Of a stretch of 64,000 nt of DNA, positions 28,413 to 38,238 are shown piece after piece. A program made the translations under genes and the position numbers. Below the pieces are notes generated by a model. That model did not search any database and was not told the DNA's origin. It was given only the letters and a program-made list of their open reading frames with translations. The stretch comes from Stentor coeruleus (Eukaryota > Ciliophora > Heterotrichea > Heterotrichida > Stentoridae). Location: contig MPUH01000238.1 of the NCBI GenBank assembly GCA_001970955.1, forward strand, positions 1 to 64,000, read 5' to 3'. Numbering within the stretch: the first letter of the stretch is position 1; each line of letters opens with the position of its first letter.

Positions 28413-31310
28413 ATGGAAGCAGATAATGCCTTGTTCAACGAAGAGGCATCCGACGGTATTGATGCCATGAACCTAAAATGGGTGATAGGTTTTAACAAGG
28501 ACATCAACAACGGCGTGCACAATCTAACTTCAGATGAAAGAACTGAGATTTTCTATACATCTGCCCATACAGGGGTGATCTATAACTATGAAACCCGGGA
28601 ACAAAAGTTACTACAAGGCCATTGTAATAAGATTTCATGCTGTGCAGTGTCTAGTGACAAGCGCTGGATAGTGACAGCAGACCTTGGAGACGATGCTTTG
28701 ATGGTAGTCTGGGACTCAATAACCGCCACACCTTTGAAGACAATTTTTAATCCTCATGGGAAAGGAGTGTATCGAATGGACATTTCACAGAATGGGAACT
28801 ACATTTGCACATTATCTGATACAGTTCCCCAAGAGATAACAGTATGGGATTGGAGTAAAGATATAAACAATGATGATGATGCAATTGTTGTATCTGGTGA
28901 AGTTCCTAATCCAGATCAGAAACATTATAGTATTCGATTTAGGACTTTTACAGAATATGAACTTACTGAAATGGATGTTGATAGTAGTAAACTTGAAATA
29001 GCGACAAATAGTAGCAAAGCAGTGTTGTTTTGGAAATGGAATGAACAAGAAAGGACTTTGAATTATGATGATAATGAAAAAGAATTGAAGAGCTTTTTAC
29101 GTTATGCAATTGATGCATTTACACAAACTGTGTTTATTCCTGGAACTACTCAAGCTGTTACAGGGACTAAAAAAGGTCAGATTATAGTCTGGGATATGAG
29201 TTTTATTATGGAAGCAGATAGTAGTCCAGAACAACGCAAACCAATGAAACTTGTAGCTTTGGTTAACCATGAAGCCACATTTCTGACAACTCAAGGGCCT
29301 TATTTAGTTGTTGGGTCTAGTGAAGGTGCTGTTAGGTTTTATGATCAGAGATTTACAGTTGAAGCTTGGTTTGAGAATATAAAAGCTGACAATATTATGA
29401 GCATTTCTTTTGCTAATCAAGTTCCTAGACCTTCTAATGAAAATCAGATAAAAAATGAGCCTTCAAGAATTGATGATGATAAAAAGAAAATCTTTGCTTG
29501 TCCAGATTTTATAATTTCTTCAGATAATGCGAATATTATTAAGCTGATGTCTGTGCATTTTGAAGACATTCCCCCAGTTGATAAGAAAGAACAATGTTTT
29601 CAGGGACAAACCCTGGTGAAAGGGATGAGATACCCTGTTAATGCTATTGCTGTACATCCTAAAAAACCACTTGTAGCTATTGCAGGAGGTAAACAAGATG
29701 ATTATAGTTATATTCATGTATGGAATTACAGGACAAGGATTAGGAAAAAGTTCTCTCCTTTTAGTGGGACTAAAATACTCCAAGTTCATAATGCAATGCC
29801 TTTGTGTATGGAGTTTTCCCCAAATGGTGAGTTTTTATGCATTGGTTTTAATAACGGAAATTTGCTTCTCTTAGACTCTGAAAACATAAACAGAGAAAAA
29901 CAGCCGCAGATTAAATATACTGAAGTTGCTAAAGGGATAACAAGAATAGTTTTTTCAAATGATGGCAAAGCTATGGTAACAACAGATAAAGGTGACAGAG
30001 TTGCATTGTTCAAATGGGAACATAAACGTAATAATCCTGATTTAAACATGGAATGGGTTTATTGTGGACAGCACAAATCTCATTATAAAAGAATAACAGG
30101 TGTAGCTTTTGGTGAAAGTATTGACGAAAGAGAAAAATCAGTCCTTAGACTGTTTTCTGTTGGAGAGGACAGAAAACTAATTGAATATGATACAAATTCA
30201 ACTGATATGACTCAGTTACAGATACTCAGTAACAACAAAATCGAACAAGAACATAAGCCAACTTGTTGTATTTGGTACCCTGTGAGTACTGGTGAAGATC
30301 TTTTATTAACAATGAACAACGCTTATAAAATAAAACTATGGAATGCTAACAACAAAGGCTGCAGATTAACTTGTTTAGGTCCAACATCTGGAGGACCTAT
30401 AGTTAAACTTAAGCTTATCGCTAAATATACAGACGCAAGAACAGCTATAGATGCTCCTGATTATTATTTAGTATATGCAACTGAAGAAAAAGTTATTGGG
30501 CTAATAAAACTTCCTGTTGATGGAAATCCAAACAAGCATGTAGGTCTTGTTGGACACCCAGGATCAATTACTGATATAGCTGTATCAGGTGATCATAAAT
30601 TCTTATTTACAGCTGGTGGAGATGATTTATGTGTAAATATGTGGTATATTGATCATCAAGCTATAGAAAGGCAAATTGCTTTAGGAGGACAAGGAGAAGA
30701 ACCATTTGAAAACATGATTGAAGGAGGCAAATTTGGCAAGCCATATAAAGATATGAAAGACTTTTTCTATTATTCACAGATCAGATCGAAGAAAGAAAAT
30801 ACTACTAAAGCTAGAAAACTTGAAGGAAGTGTCCCACTTGGAGAAATAGGCTTTTTGATGAGAGCTATGGGATATTATCCTAGTCAACAAGAGATTGATA
30901 ATATGATTAATGAAGTGAAATATAGTAAATTCACAGATACAGGTAAAGTTGTCAATCATCTTGATATGGATACTTTATTAAGAGTTTTTGTCAATCATAG
31001 ACCTGTATATGGGGTTGATAGAAATGAAATTAGAGAATCTTTCAAAGTGTTGTCAAAAGATATAGGCTCATTACCAAAGGAAAAAATTATTGATTTACTT
31101 CTATCTAAAGGGGAAATTATGCAAGATAGCGAACTTAAAAGTTGCCTTATAAGCTTGCTTGGCCCTAGTGAAGATATTTATGAAACTTTACCAAATGATG
31201 TTAATGCTGACTTCTTTTTAGAAAAAATACTTGGATTTGAAGAAGTACCTGAAGATCAGATAGAAGGAGATAATCAGATTGTTGAAGAAGAAGAAGATCC
31301 TGAGAATTAA
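28413..31310 (+). CDS. CFAP251: CFAP251/WDR66 homologue, radial spoke calmodulin-associated complex
   Basis: This 965-residue protein opens with the family's signature LKWVIGFNKDI...NLTSDERTEIFYTSAHTGVIY and KLLQGHCNKISC, followed by WD40 repeats that form two propellers (about 20-760), then an EF-hand-like helical domain (about 800-930) and an acidic tail. CFAP251 is a subunit of the calmodulin- and spoke-associated complex at the base of radial spokes RS2 and RS3, needed for ciliary beating and for spoke assembly in Tetrahymena and mammals. The C-terminal helices here keep the EF-hand spacing, but the calcium-binding acidic positions are only partly present, as in many family members. The length matches the protist family. 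The frame is uninterrupted. Confidence 0.93.
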   Translation: MEADNALFNEEASDGIDAMNLKWVIGFNKDINNGVHNLTSDERTEIFYTSAHTGVIYNYETREQKLLQGHCNKISCCAVSSDKRWIVTADLGDDALMVVWDSITATPLKTIFNPHGKGVYRMDISQNGNYICTLSDTVPQEITVWDWSKDINNDDDAIVVSGEVPNPDQKHYSIRFRTFTEYELTEMDVDSSKLEIATNSSKAVLFWKWNEQERTLNYDDNEKELKSFLRYAIDAFTQTVFIPGTTQAVTGTKKGQIIVWDMSFIMEADSSPEQRKPMKLVALVNHEATFLTTQGPYLVVGSSEGAVRFYDQRFTVEAWFENIKADNIMSISFANQVPRPSNENQIKNEPSRIDDDKKKIFACPDFIISSDNANIIKLMSVHFEDIPPVDKKEQCFQGQTLVKGMRYPVNAIAVHPKKPLVAIAGGKQDDYSYIHVWNYRTRIRKKFSPFSGTKILQVHNAMPLCMEFSPNGEFLCIGFNNGNLLLLDSENINREKQPQIKYTEVAKGITRIVFSNDGKAMVTTDKGDRVALFKWEHKRNNPDLNMEWVYCGQHKSHYKRITGVAFGESIDEREKSVLRLFSVGEDRKLIEYDTNSTDMTQLQILSNNKIEQEHKPTCCIWYPVSTGEDLLLTMNNAYKIKLWNANNKGCRLTCLGPTSGGPIVKLKLIAKYTDARTAIDAPDYYLVYATEEKVIGLIKLPVDGNPNKHVGLVGHPGSITDIAVSGDHKFLFTAGGDDLCVNMWYIDHQAIERQIALGGQGEEPFENMIEGGKFGKPYKDMKDFFYYSQIRSKKENTTKARKLEGSVPLGEIGFLMRAMGYYPSQQEIDNMINEVKYSKFTDTGKVVNHLDMDTLLRVFVNHRPVYGVDRNEIRESFKVLSKDIGSLPKEKIIDLLLSKGEIMQDSELKSCLISLLGPSEDIYETLPNDVNADFFLEKILGFEEVPEDQIEGDNQIVEEEEDPEN

Positions 31311-31892
31311 TAGATAGTAAGTAATTTCAAGTGAATTCATTAAAAATAATAATGATGAAAATTATCGATTGAGTAAAATATATGAATAATTTTAAAGAAA
31401 AAGCATTAGGATGAAATTAGAATTTACACATGAAAATGTTATTTGGGAAATCGCAACTTATCTCTAGAAAATCATATTATTTTATGCAGTTTTACTGTTA
31501 ATTTCAGCAGGTAAGCATCCTTGGTGTGCAGTAAATTATTAATTAATTTAAATATCGCATAATTAAAAAATAATACTCCAACTGTTTATGCAGTGCCATT
31601 AAAATATTTCATGTAATATTTTTCAGGTTTACAATTAAATTTCTCATTAGCATATCCTAACAATAATTATGTAAAAACAACTTGTCTATTGCTTATACAA
31701 TCATTGAATTCTGTGCATTTATGCTTTAATAATTTTGAAAATCTAACTATAATATTAAATACAAGGTATAAAAAGATACTTTTTATGAAATACATCAATA
31801 ACTGGCTACTAATAAGCCAGCTACAACTAATAATGCAAAGTCTTCAAAATTTATATTTTATAGATATAGTAATAGAAAATATTAGGTAATAA
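31311..31892. other. Spacer without recognisable gene
   Basis: The spacer is A/T-rich. An open frame at 31689-31889 has no start context and no family resemblance. TAATAA lies directly before the next ATG. Confidence 0.5.
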
Positions 31893-33071
31893 ATGGTATA
31901 CTTACTTTTAATTCTAAGCTTAGCTCAAGCTCTTAGAAAATATCCTTTAACTCAACTAGAAGATAGTAATGAAGTTAATGGAAAAGGCAAAATCTCTGAG
32001 GCTCAAGGTCTCTTTTCAATCCAGCTTAAAGTTGGTAACCCTCCTCAGAATATCACAGCCGTAATTTGCATGTCTCAACAAAAAGAAATAGTTATTCCAG
32101 TGATCAACGGAAAAAACGAAAACAATTTTACATTTTTCAATATCTCAAATTCTTCCACTTATTCAGTAATAAATTCTAAAGGAACTTTCAAAGGAAAATC
32201 AGCGGTGATTGCTAATGAAACAATTGCATTTGACGATATAAAGGTAGAAGGTCAAAAGTTTTTCATAGTTGACATAAACGACTCGCCAAACCAGCAAAAT
32301 GCAACACTTCCTTTATACTTTGACATAAACGGAGACTCTACAAGCTTCCTCAACTCGATTTTTTCCAATCAATCTATTGATGATTATTCATTTACAATAG
32401 ATTTATACGAAGAAACTTTACTTATTGGGGAAATATTCAATCCTAATGATGCAAATGACCCAATAGTCTATGTTGATATTGATCCTTTAACATGGACAAC
32501 TTATTTAGAAATGATTGAAGTAAATTTTACAATAATAGCCAATTATACACTTGAAGAAAATCAGAAAACTCCATTAGATGCTGCTAAAGTGAACTTTGCC
32601 ATAGAATATCCTTATATTACAGGTCCTGAAAAAGAGATAGATGAGATTTTATCATTAATTAAACATGATAAAAATTGTAATGATAATATTTGTGCATGTG
32701 ATGAAGTATTTACTGGGTATTTCAATTTCACAATTACTTTTAATAATCAAACTATTTCTGTTGAACCTCATAGTTATCTTGCTTTGGATAATGGAAATTG
32801 TACTATTTTAATTACTAAAGGTACACAGTGGACTTTTGGCTTACCTTTCTTTAGAGAGTTTTTGGGGTATTTCAACTTTAAGAATAATACAGCTGTCTTT
32901 TTTAGGCACCCTCACAATGAAGGAATTATTAGAAGTTTGATTATAATCATTTGCTCAATGGCTTTAGCAATCTTATTTATGGGCTTTATTTTCATGTGCA
33001 CTCGTTATCTTGTTTTGAAAAAGAATGAACAAAGAGAAAATGAAAATAGATATAATAGATATTATGGGTAG
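31893..33071 (+). CDS. Membrane-anchored pepsin-fold (A1) pseudoprotease
   Basis: The 392-residue protein has a signal peptide (1-14), many N-glycosylation sequons (Asn-x-Ser/Thr) and a C-terminal membrane helix (about 346-370) with a short basic tail, so it should face the lumen or cell exterior. The core has the pepsin layout: GLFSIQLKVGNPPQNITAVI (39-58) matches the YxGxIxIGTPPQxFxVxxDTGSS opening, ITGPEKEIDEIL (242-253) matches the region after the second catalytic loop, and WTFGLPFFREFLGYFNF matches the W-x-LG-x-x-F-x-R-x-Y-x-x-x-F end. Both catalytic loops are changed: DTG becomes Cys-Met-Ser (59-61) and the second Asp aligns with Ala 236. The protein therefore should not be an active aspartic protease. 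The role is unknown, perhaps binding or surface recognition. Confidence 0.7.
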   Translation: MVYLLLILSLAQALRKYPLTQLEDSNEVNGKGKISEAQGLFSIQLKVGNPPQNITAVICMSQQKEIVIPVINGKNENNFTFFNISNSSTYSVINSKGTFKGKSAVIANETIAFDDIKVEGQKFFIVDINDSPNQQNATLPLYFDINGDSTSFLNSIFSNQSIDDYSFTIDLYEETLLIGEIFNPNDANDPIVYVDIDPLTWTTYLEMIEVNFTIIANYTLEENQKTPLDAAKVNFAIEYPYITGPEKEIDEILSLIKHDKNCNDNICACDEVFTGYFNFTITFNNQTISVEPHSYLALDNGNCTILITKGTQWTFGLPFFREFLGYFNFKNNTAVFFRHPHNEGIIRSLIIIICSMALAILFMGFIFMCTRYLVLKKNEQRENENRYNRYYG

Positions 33072-34036
33072 ACATAATTTAGATAGACATGATTTTCACT
33101 AATTTTAATTAGAATAGCATATCTTGATGAGTTTTATTAGAAAAAAAAACTGGGGAAAACTTTTTTTATGTTTGCTTAATGCTTTTTACTAATTAAAAAG
33201 AGCTTATTCTTGGATAAAACCTTCAAATGACAGAATTAAGCTACGATAGCTTAATAATTCGTAATTTCATATAATCTATTATAGTATTGGTAGGAATAGG
33301 CATTTTTGATATTTGCAAAGATGGCATCGATAAACTACGTTAAATAGTATTTGGAATATCTTGCAAAAAGAGATATTTTAGTTATCAGAAAGTTTAATAA
33401 ATAATCTAGCAGGTTGTAAGCCAAGGAAGTTGTGGTCAAGCTATATTTGCTACGAATTAGAAGCTGGTGAGCTTATAGTTTTGAAGAAGGTATCAATTAT
33501 TAGGATTTCTAATGATAATACTCAATAAATACAAGTGGAGATCAAAATACTTAGTAAACTCAGATATAAAAACAAAATTAATTTAAACTTAAGTTAAAAT
33601 AAAATAAAATATCTTCATTATTTTCAACATATAATTCCTACAGCTACTTCACTATTTACCTCTTCACCAATCTAAATGATTCATTTAATTAGCCACAAAT
33701 CTTAATAGTTTTCGACATTTCTTTTAAAATTACAAAGTTTTCAGTGATCTTCCTATAAACTTAAGTTCATCAGTATACCATAATAGCCTGTATTCTTTTA
33801 TTAAAACAACCTGAATCAACTACGATGCCTATCTACTCTACCAAGTCTTTACCCACTTATTTTCCAGCCAATTCTTAACAATAAACCATAATACCAAATA
33901 AAATAATTAAATTTCATCTGACACATCCTAATTGTTACTTATATCAGGGGCTTATCAAATAACATAACTCAATAACAAAGCATTATTTTATTCATCCCAA
34001 TGTCATATTTAGCTTATTTTGATTAGTTGATAATAA
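33072..34036. other. Intergenic region with a kinase relic
   Basis: There is no intact gene. A short piece resembling a protein kinase N-lobe (33425-33576) is listed separately. The remainder is A/T-rich. Confidence 0.5.
33425..33576 (+). pseudogene. Relic of a protein kinase N-lobe
   Basis: Plus-strand fragments read GSCGQAIFATN, then, after a frameshift, EAGELIVLKKVSIIRI...NDNTQ, a TAA, and IQVEIKILSKLRYKN. Together these follow the order glycine loop, catalytic Lys in a VxLKKV strand, and the alpha-C helix Glu followed by L.KL.HxN, as in MAP3K- or STE-type kinases. No HRD or DFG segment follows, so only the start of the domain remains. It is a decayed host gene copy. Confidence 0.5.
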
Positions 34037-34648
34037 ATGAACCTAACTAGTATTATCTGCTGGGGTCTGTATGTGGCAAAATGGCTCATTTGGATCTTGT
34101 GGATTGCCCATAGTATATTCTTACTGACTTATCCGTAAGTATTAGCCAGGCACAATTTCAACATCTATTGGAATGTGTTCAGTTCGATTTTTGTTGTCTT
34201 TCTAGATATCTTGGCCCATATTCTGTATTTCCTAAGGAACTCAACTAATAGAAAGCTTTTTAATACGCTTATTGTTGTGTTTCTAATATGCATAGGGCCT
34301 GTGTTACTTTTATTAACTCTAGAAGGATCAATCACAGATTCTATTAATTATGACCAAGAATTTTGCCTAGGTGGATGTGTAAGACATATACAGGGAATAT
34401 CAATTTTTATCAGAGATTCACATTATATTATCTTGTACATAATAAGCATTTTTGGTATTGCTCTTGGAAGCCTTTATTTATACTTTATCTGTTTTACTAG
34501 AGGAAAAGAAAATAGACTATTGAAGACTGTTTTTGATACCAGAGAGAAGCGTGGAGATAGTTTCCATAAAAAATCTTTACATGAAAAATTCCTCGAAAAA
34601 TCACCTTCATTGGAACATAAGGGAATAACAAGGACTTCAAGTTTTTAG
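34037..34648 (+). CDS. Multi-pass membrane protein, 198 residues, one 15-base intron
   Basis: Exon 1 (34037-34134) opens with an ATG preceded by GATAATAA and encodes a Trp/Ile-rich membrane segment. A 15-base intron (34135-34149, GTAAGTATTAGCCAG) follows. Exon 2 continues in frame through three further hydrophobic segments (about residues 40-60, 68-88 and 125-150), then a basic Lys/Ser-rich cytosolic tail. A loop with a CLGGC motif lies between the third and fourth segments. A reading that starts at the first long frame of exon 2 would begin at GTG and lose the first membrane segment. I recognise no family; four-helix membrane proteins of this kind are common in ciliates. Confidence 0.7.
34135..34149 (+). 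other. 15-base spliceosomal intron
   Basis: GTAAGTATTAGCCAG in phase 2. Its removal joins an ATG-led exon to the open frame that follows, and keeps a membrane helix continuous. Confidence 0.8.
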
Positions 34649-35334
34649 AGATAATTATTGAACTGAATTGTTGTAAAAGATAATAAATAATTTGCATTGA
34701 ATTCTAAGATGAGCTGAATAAAGCGTATAAGTAAAGAGGATGCTGAAAGTATTTAAACATTTTGTAATTTTTGAAATAAGATAATTTAGAGCTTGATAAA
34801 GTCTTAAACTTTTTATGTAAACTATCTGCTTTTGTTTGGCTTATTTAAAACTTTATTGTAGTAGCTAATTAAATTTGAGACTGGAAGATAATATTTAATT
34901 TATGGTAGCGAAAATAGTTAATATATGTAGCTTTCTGTATTGAATGTCAGACTTTTAACATGCTTAGCAAAAGTATATTAGTTATTTTAAGATAACTGAA
35001 ATTTTAAGTTGCTTGTTTTAGCATGGTTAGCAAAAGTATATTAGCTATTTTAAGATAACTGAAATTTTAAGTTGCTTGTTTTAAGATATTATGCAAAAAT
35101 GATAAAAACATAAACTGAAGCATTGATTAGTTCATATGTATCAGTGCTGTAGCAGACTTGTTAGAAAAAAAATGCCTCTAAATATTAATAATTATCAATT
35201 AAACTTATTATCAATTATAAAATCTAGACTCATTCATTCTTAAATAATTTAGTATTAAAATTTTACTCTTCCTCATCATTAATCATAATATTTACCTTCA
35301 AATCTATAATCCACTAAATATTAACTATAAAACT
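34649..35334. other. Spacer with a tandem repeat
   Basis: This A/T-rich sequence lies between the membrane protein gene and the converging RBR ligase gene. It holds a 63-bp tandem duplication, listed separately, and no gene. Confidence 0.55.
34952..35083. repeat. 63 bp tandem duplication
   Basis: The block TTAGCAAAAGTATATTAG...TTGCTTGTTTTA starting at 34964 recurs at 35027 with one or two changes. The bases just upstream (CATGCTTAG against CATGGTTAG) belong to the same period. Its sequence is unrelated to the 63-bp repeat at 3644. Confidence 0.9.
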
Positions 35335-36576
35335 CTATTTCTTGCCTCTTTTTGCAATAACCCTAATCACATTTCTAGCCTGTCCTCTATTGCCAATTTT
35401 CGCAGGCGCCCTCCTCATAGGTCTCATACGATTTCTATTAGGAATAGGACCTATACGTAAATTCTTCTTAACACAATTATGTGGCGCATGATCTTCAGGA
35501 AGTTTAATCCCACATTCATAACAAAAATAAGTTCTCCCTTGACATTTACTTGAAGTACAAACCATAAACTCACATCCTGATATTCTCTCTACTGCAGCTC
35601 CACAAGATGGACATTTAACAATCCCTTCCATCATAATAAGTTTCTCAAAATTCTCATCACCTTTTCCAATACTTTTCATATATTCTGCATATGCCTCACA
35701 AGTTTGACCTTTATGAGATTTATCATAACATTTTGGACAGCATTGCCAATAGCATTTAGGGCACTCAATCTCTTCTAAGTCTTTGTCGGCAAAGCAAAAA
35801 AACTCACAATCAACCCCTGGACAATTGAAAATATACATGTTTGGATCATCTTCTTCATTGATTTTAATCCCTCTTAAGAGGAATTTTTGGTACTTTTCAT
35901 AAAGCTCAGGCCCTGCAAGGTCTTCTATTTCTGCTAGAGTCATTGCTTGTATACAAGAAGGGCATTTCATGTTTTGCTCACTGACTTGTGCTGACTCGAT
36001 TAGTCCGGTAATATACATTTTCATGCATGCACCACAGAATCGATGATCACATTCAAGGGTTATTGCTAAGGACATTGCATAATCGACTATGCAAATTTGG
36101 CATGTAAATTTCGGTTCGAGTTGCTTTTTGCTATCTTCGTCTAGGAGGTTTTTAAGAGCTCGGTCACAAGCATCTTGCTGGATCATCTCAAAACGGTTAC
36201 CAAACGATTCTTTGATTTGCTCAGGATGTATAGTTGTTCGGCACATTGGGCATGTCACATAGTTCAAATCCATAAGTGAATAATTAGTACAAACTAAAGC
36301 TTGTCTTTGCAAGCATTCAGCACTACACATAAAATGCTCTGTAGGGTTACACCATAGAGGTATAGCATTCATCAACCCTTTTTCTGTTATGTACCGTCCA
36401 CAGTGTAAACATTTTTTACCTTTAGGCCTAAGGGCAACTTTAACCTGCATCCCTTTGATCTGAAGGAGTTCATAGTATTTCTGCAAAAACAAAGGCATTT
36501 TGTCAGAAGTCAATATAGCTGATCGATAATTTAGAGCTTCAGCAAGGAAAATAATTCCTGATTCTATAGCAGTCAT
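35335..36576 (-). CDS. RBR-type (RING-between-RING) E3 ubiquitin ligase
   Basis: In this 413-residue protein RING1 spans about 159-208 (CQIC...CDHRFC..C...CPSC), the IBR about 245-293 and the catalytic RING2 (Rcat) about 322-355, with the transfer Cys at 335 in GCEFMVC. The usual His two residues on (GCNHM) is Phe here. RBR ligases accept ubiquitin from an E2 such as UBE2L3 onto this Cys before passing it to a substrate. An extra Cys-rich region at 56-112 (CLHCG...CPMC) precedes RING1 and resembles another RING-type zinc fold. The C terminus is basic (Arg/Lys-rich). The gene is head to head with the next one, with only 12 bases between the start codons. Confidence 0.88.
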   Translation of the reverse strand: MTAIESGIIFLAEALNYRSAILTSDKMPLFLQKYYELLQIKGMQVKVALRPKGKKCLHCGRYITEKGLMNAIPLWCNPTEHFMCSAECLQRQALVCTNYSLMDLNYVTCPMCRTTIHPEQIKESFGNRFEMIQQDACDRALKNLLDEDSKKQLEPKFTCQICIVDYAMSLAITLECDHRFCGACMKMYITGLIESAQVSEQNMKCPSCIQAMTLAEIEDLAGPELYEKYQKFLLRGIKINEEDDPNMYIFNCPGVDCEFFCFADKDLEEIECPKCYWQCCPKCYDKSHKGQTCEAYAEYMKSIGKGDENFEKLIMMEGIVKCPSCGAAVERISGCEFMVCTSSKCQGRTYFCYECGIKLPEDHAPHNCVKKNLRIGPIPNRNRMRPMRRAPAKIGNRGQARNVIRVIAKRGKK

Positions 36577-36591
36577 TTTTATATAAAAATG
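36574..36591. promoter_or_regulatory. 18 bp perfect palindrome holding two divergent start codons
   Basis: CATTTTTATATAAAAATG equals its own reverse complement. The left CAT is the ATG of the RBR gene and the right ATG starts the ERI1-like gene, so each gene sees the same TATATAAAA-type string directly before its start codon. Any promoter for either gene must lie partly inside the other gene, unless both use this element as the core. Confidence 0.75.
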
Positions 36592-38014
36592 GAATCTGAT
36601 TACTTAGTAGCTTTATCCTACTCGTGTAACTCAGAAGGTAGACTTCTCGCTTTGAGCTGGTGTGCTTATCATATAGTAAATAAAACCACAAATGAAGAGT
36701 CAAGTCTATTTATCCATCCAAGTGGGGAAGAAATTGAAGATCTTTTTACATCATCAAACCTTACTGATACAACAGGTTTAACTCTTCATGATATGGAATC
36801 ATCTCAAGATCTCCCTTCAGCAATGCAATGTCTTAATAAAGCATTATACGAAAATATCATCCTTCATAATGCAAATTTCACTTTATTGACATATAAAGAT
36901 AACCTTCTATGTCAAATCCTCCCAGATGAATGTGTTAGACTAGGGCTTAAACTTGCCCCACATTTCCATAAATACTTTGATATTTGTAATGAATTTGAAA
37001 AAAGATATTCAGATGCAGGGTCGAATTTAACTTTAAATAAAATGCTGCATTTTCTAGGGATGATAGAAATTCCTGAAAGAATTGTCGCACAGCAAGAATG
37101 TAAAACTATGATAAGACTTATAAGCCGTTTGCTTAAAGATGGACATATTTTTGCAAGTCCAAAAGACACAAATTCTGAGAAAATCAAGCCGAAACAAGTT
37201 ATCCAGAAACCAATAAAAAAACCAGCTTGCATATTAGAAAACCCAGTCCCATCAAGAGTAGTGATGATAAAAGGACCGAAAAGTAACACAGAATTTTATG
37301 AAATTGAAGAGTTTTTCTATGGACTTCATGTTGAAAAAGTAGTCAGCCTAATTGACCCATATGGGGAAAAAAGCGAAATTTTTCTAGTAAAGTTCACATC
37401 AGAAGAAGACACCCTCGAAGCTTTATTATATGATAAACGATATCTTAAAAAACGCCCTATTACAGGTAAAAATTATATAGTCGAAGAGACAACTGAAGAG
37501 TTTTTTCAAAATGCGATACAGAATAATTATTATAGATATCAAGGAGATAAATTCTTAGTCTTAAAAACTAAAGAAAACTCATTACAAGGACTTGTGCCAA
37601 GTAAGTTTTTATATAGAATTAACTTATTTTTTTGCTGAATACTATTATTTTGTTGTTGAAGATCGCCCAGATTTTGTTAATTCATCAGTTATAAGAGTAG
37701 ATGAACAAGAGCTTTTAAACTATTTAAGAGTTGGGTCAAATATCCCACAAGTCTATTTGACTACTGAACAAATATCAAGAGCTGTGAAGATTAGAGGGTT
37801 TTTGCAGAATAGTAAAAAAAGTGATGTGGCTGATTTTTTGAAAGACTTTGAGATTTTTGGGTATAATGTTTTTATTAGGAAAGGAGGTAAAGAAAAAGTT
37901 GGAGTTGAGATTGTGGTCATATTGACAACACCTGATGAAAGAGAAAGGGTGTGTAGGACTTTATCGAACAGACTGTTTAAAAACAGGCTTATTGAAATTT
38001 ACCCATATTCTTAG
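36589..38014 (+). CDS. ERI1-like pseudo-exonuclease with RRM domains, one 16-base intron
   Basis: The spliced protein has 469 residues. Residues about 5-190 follow the DEDDh exonuclease fold of the ERI1/3'hExo branch: a 'TDTTGLT' motif, a HNANF strand and a closing NLTLNKMLHFLGM...LLKDG segment. The acidic residues are lost: the first strand reads ALSYSCN instead of FDxExT, the HNxxFD Asp is Thr, and the HxGLDD motif reads AQQECK. Residues about 220-300 form an RRM-like fold and the end (about 400-469) another (RGFLQNSKKSDV...FKNRLIEI). A 16-base intron (37601-37616) joins the two halves. ERI1 proteins trim histone mRNA, 5.8S rRNA and small RNAs; this one likely binds RNA without cutting. It shares a start palindrome with the RBR gene. 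Confidence 0.7.
37601..37616 (+). other. 16-base spliceosomal intron
   Basis: GTAAGTTTTTATATAG. Removing it joins two open frames: ...GLVP-Lys-LTYFFAEYYYFVVED, phase 1. Confidence 0.93.
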
Positions 38015-38238
38015 AGTTAAGATAATATTTTATATGATTTTAGGAATTTTTTTATGGTTTTAGGTTTAAATATAATAAAACTCAATCTTTTCATTGAAAC
38101 TTATGAGCTTTAGTCTAATAAGATCTTATTTCAAGCTTAATTATAACAAACTCTAATTCAAAAACTCATCATAAGCATTTTCAATCAAAAATAATTATAA
38201 TTTTCTAATAATCTCTCTTATCTAACTTATCAACCATC

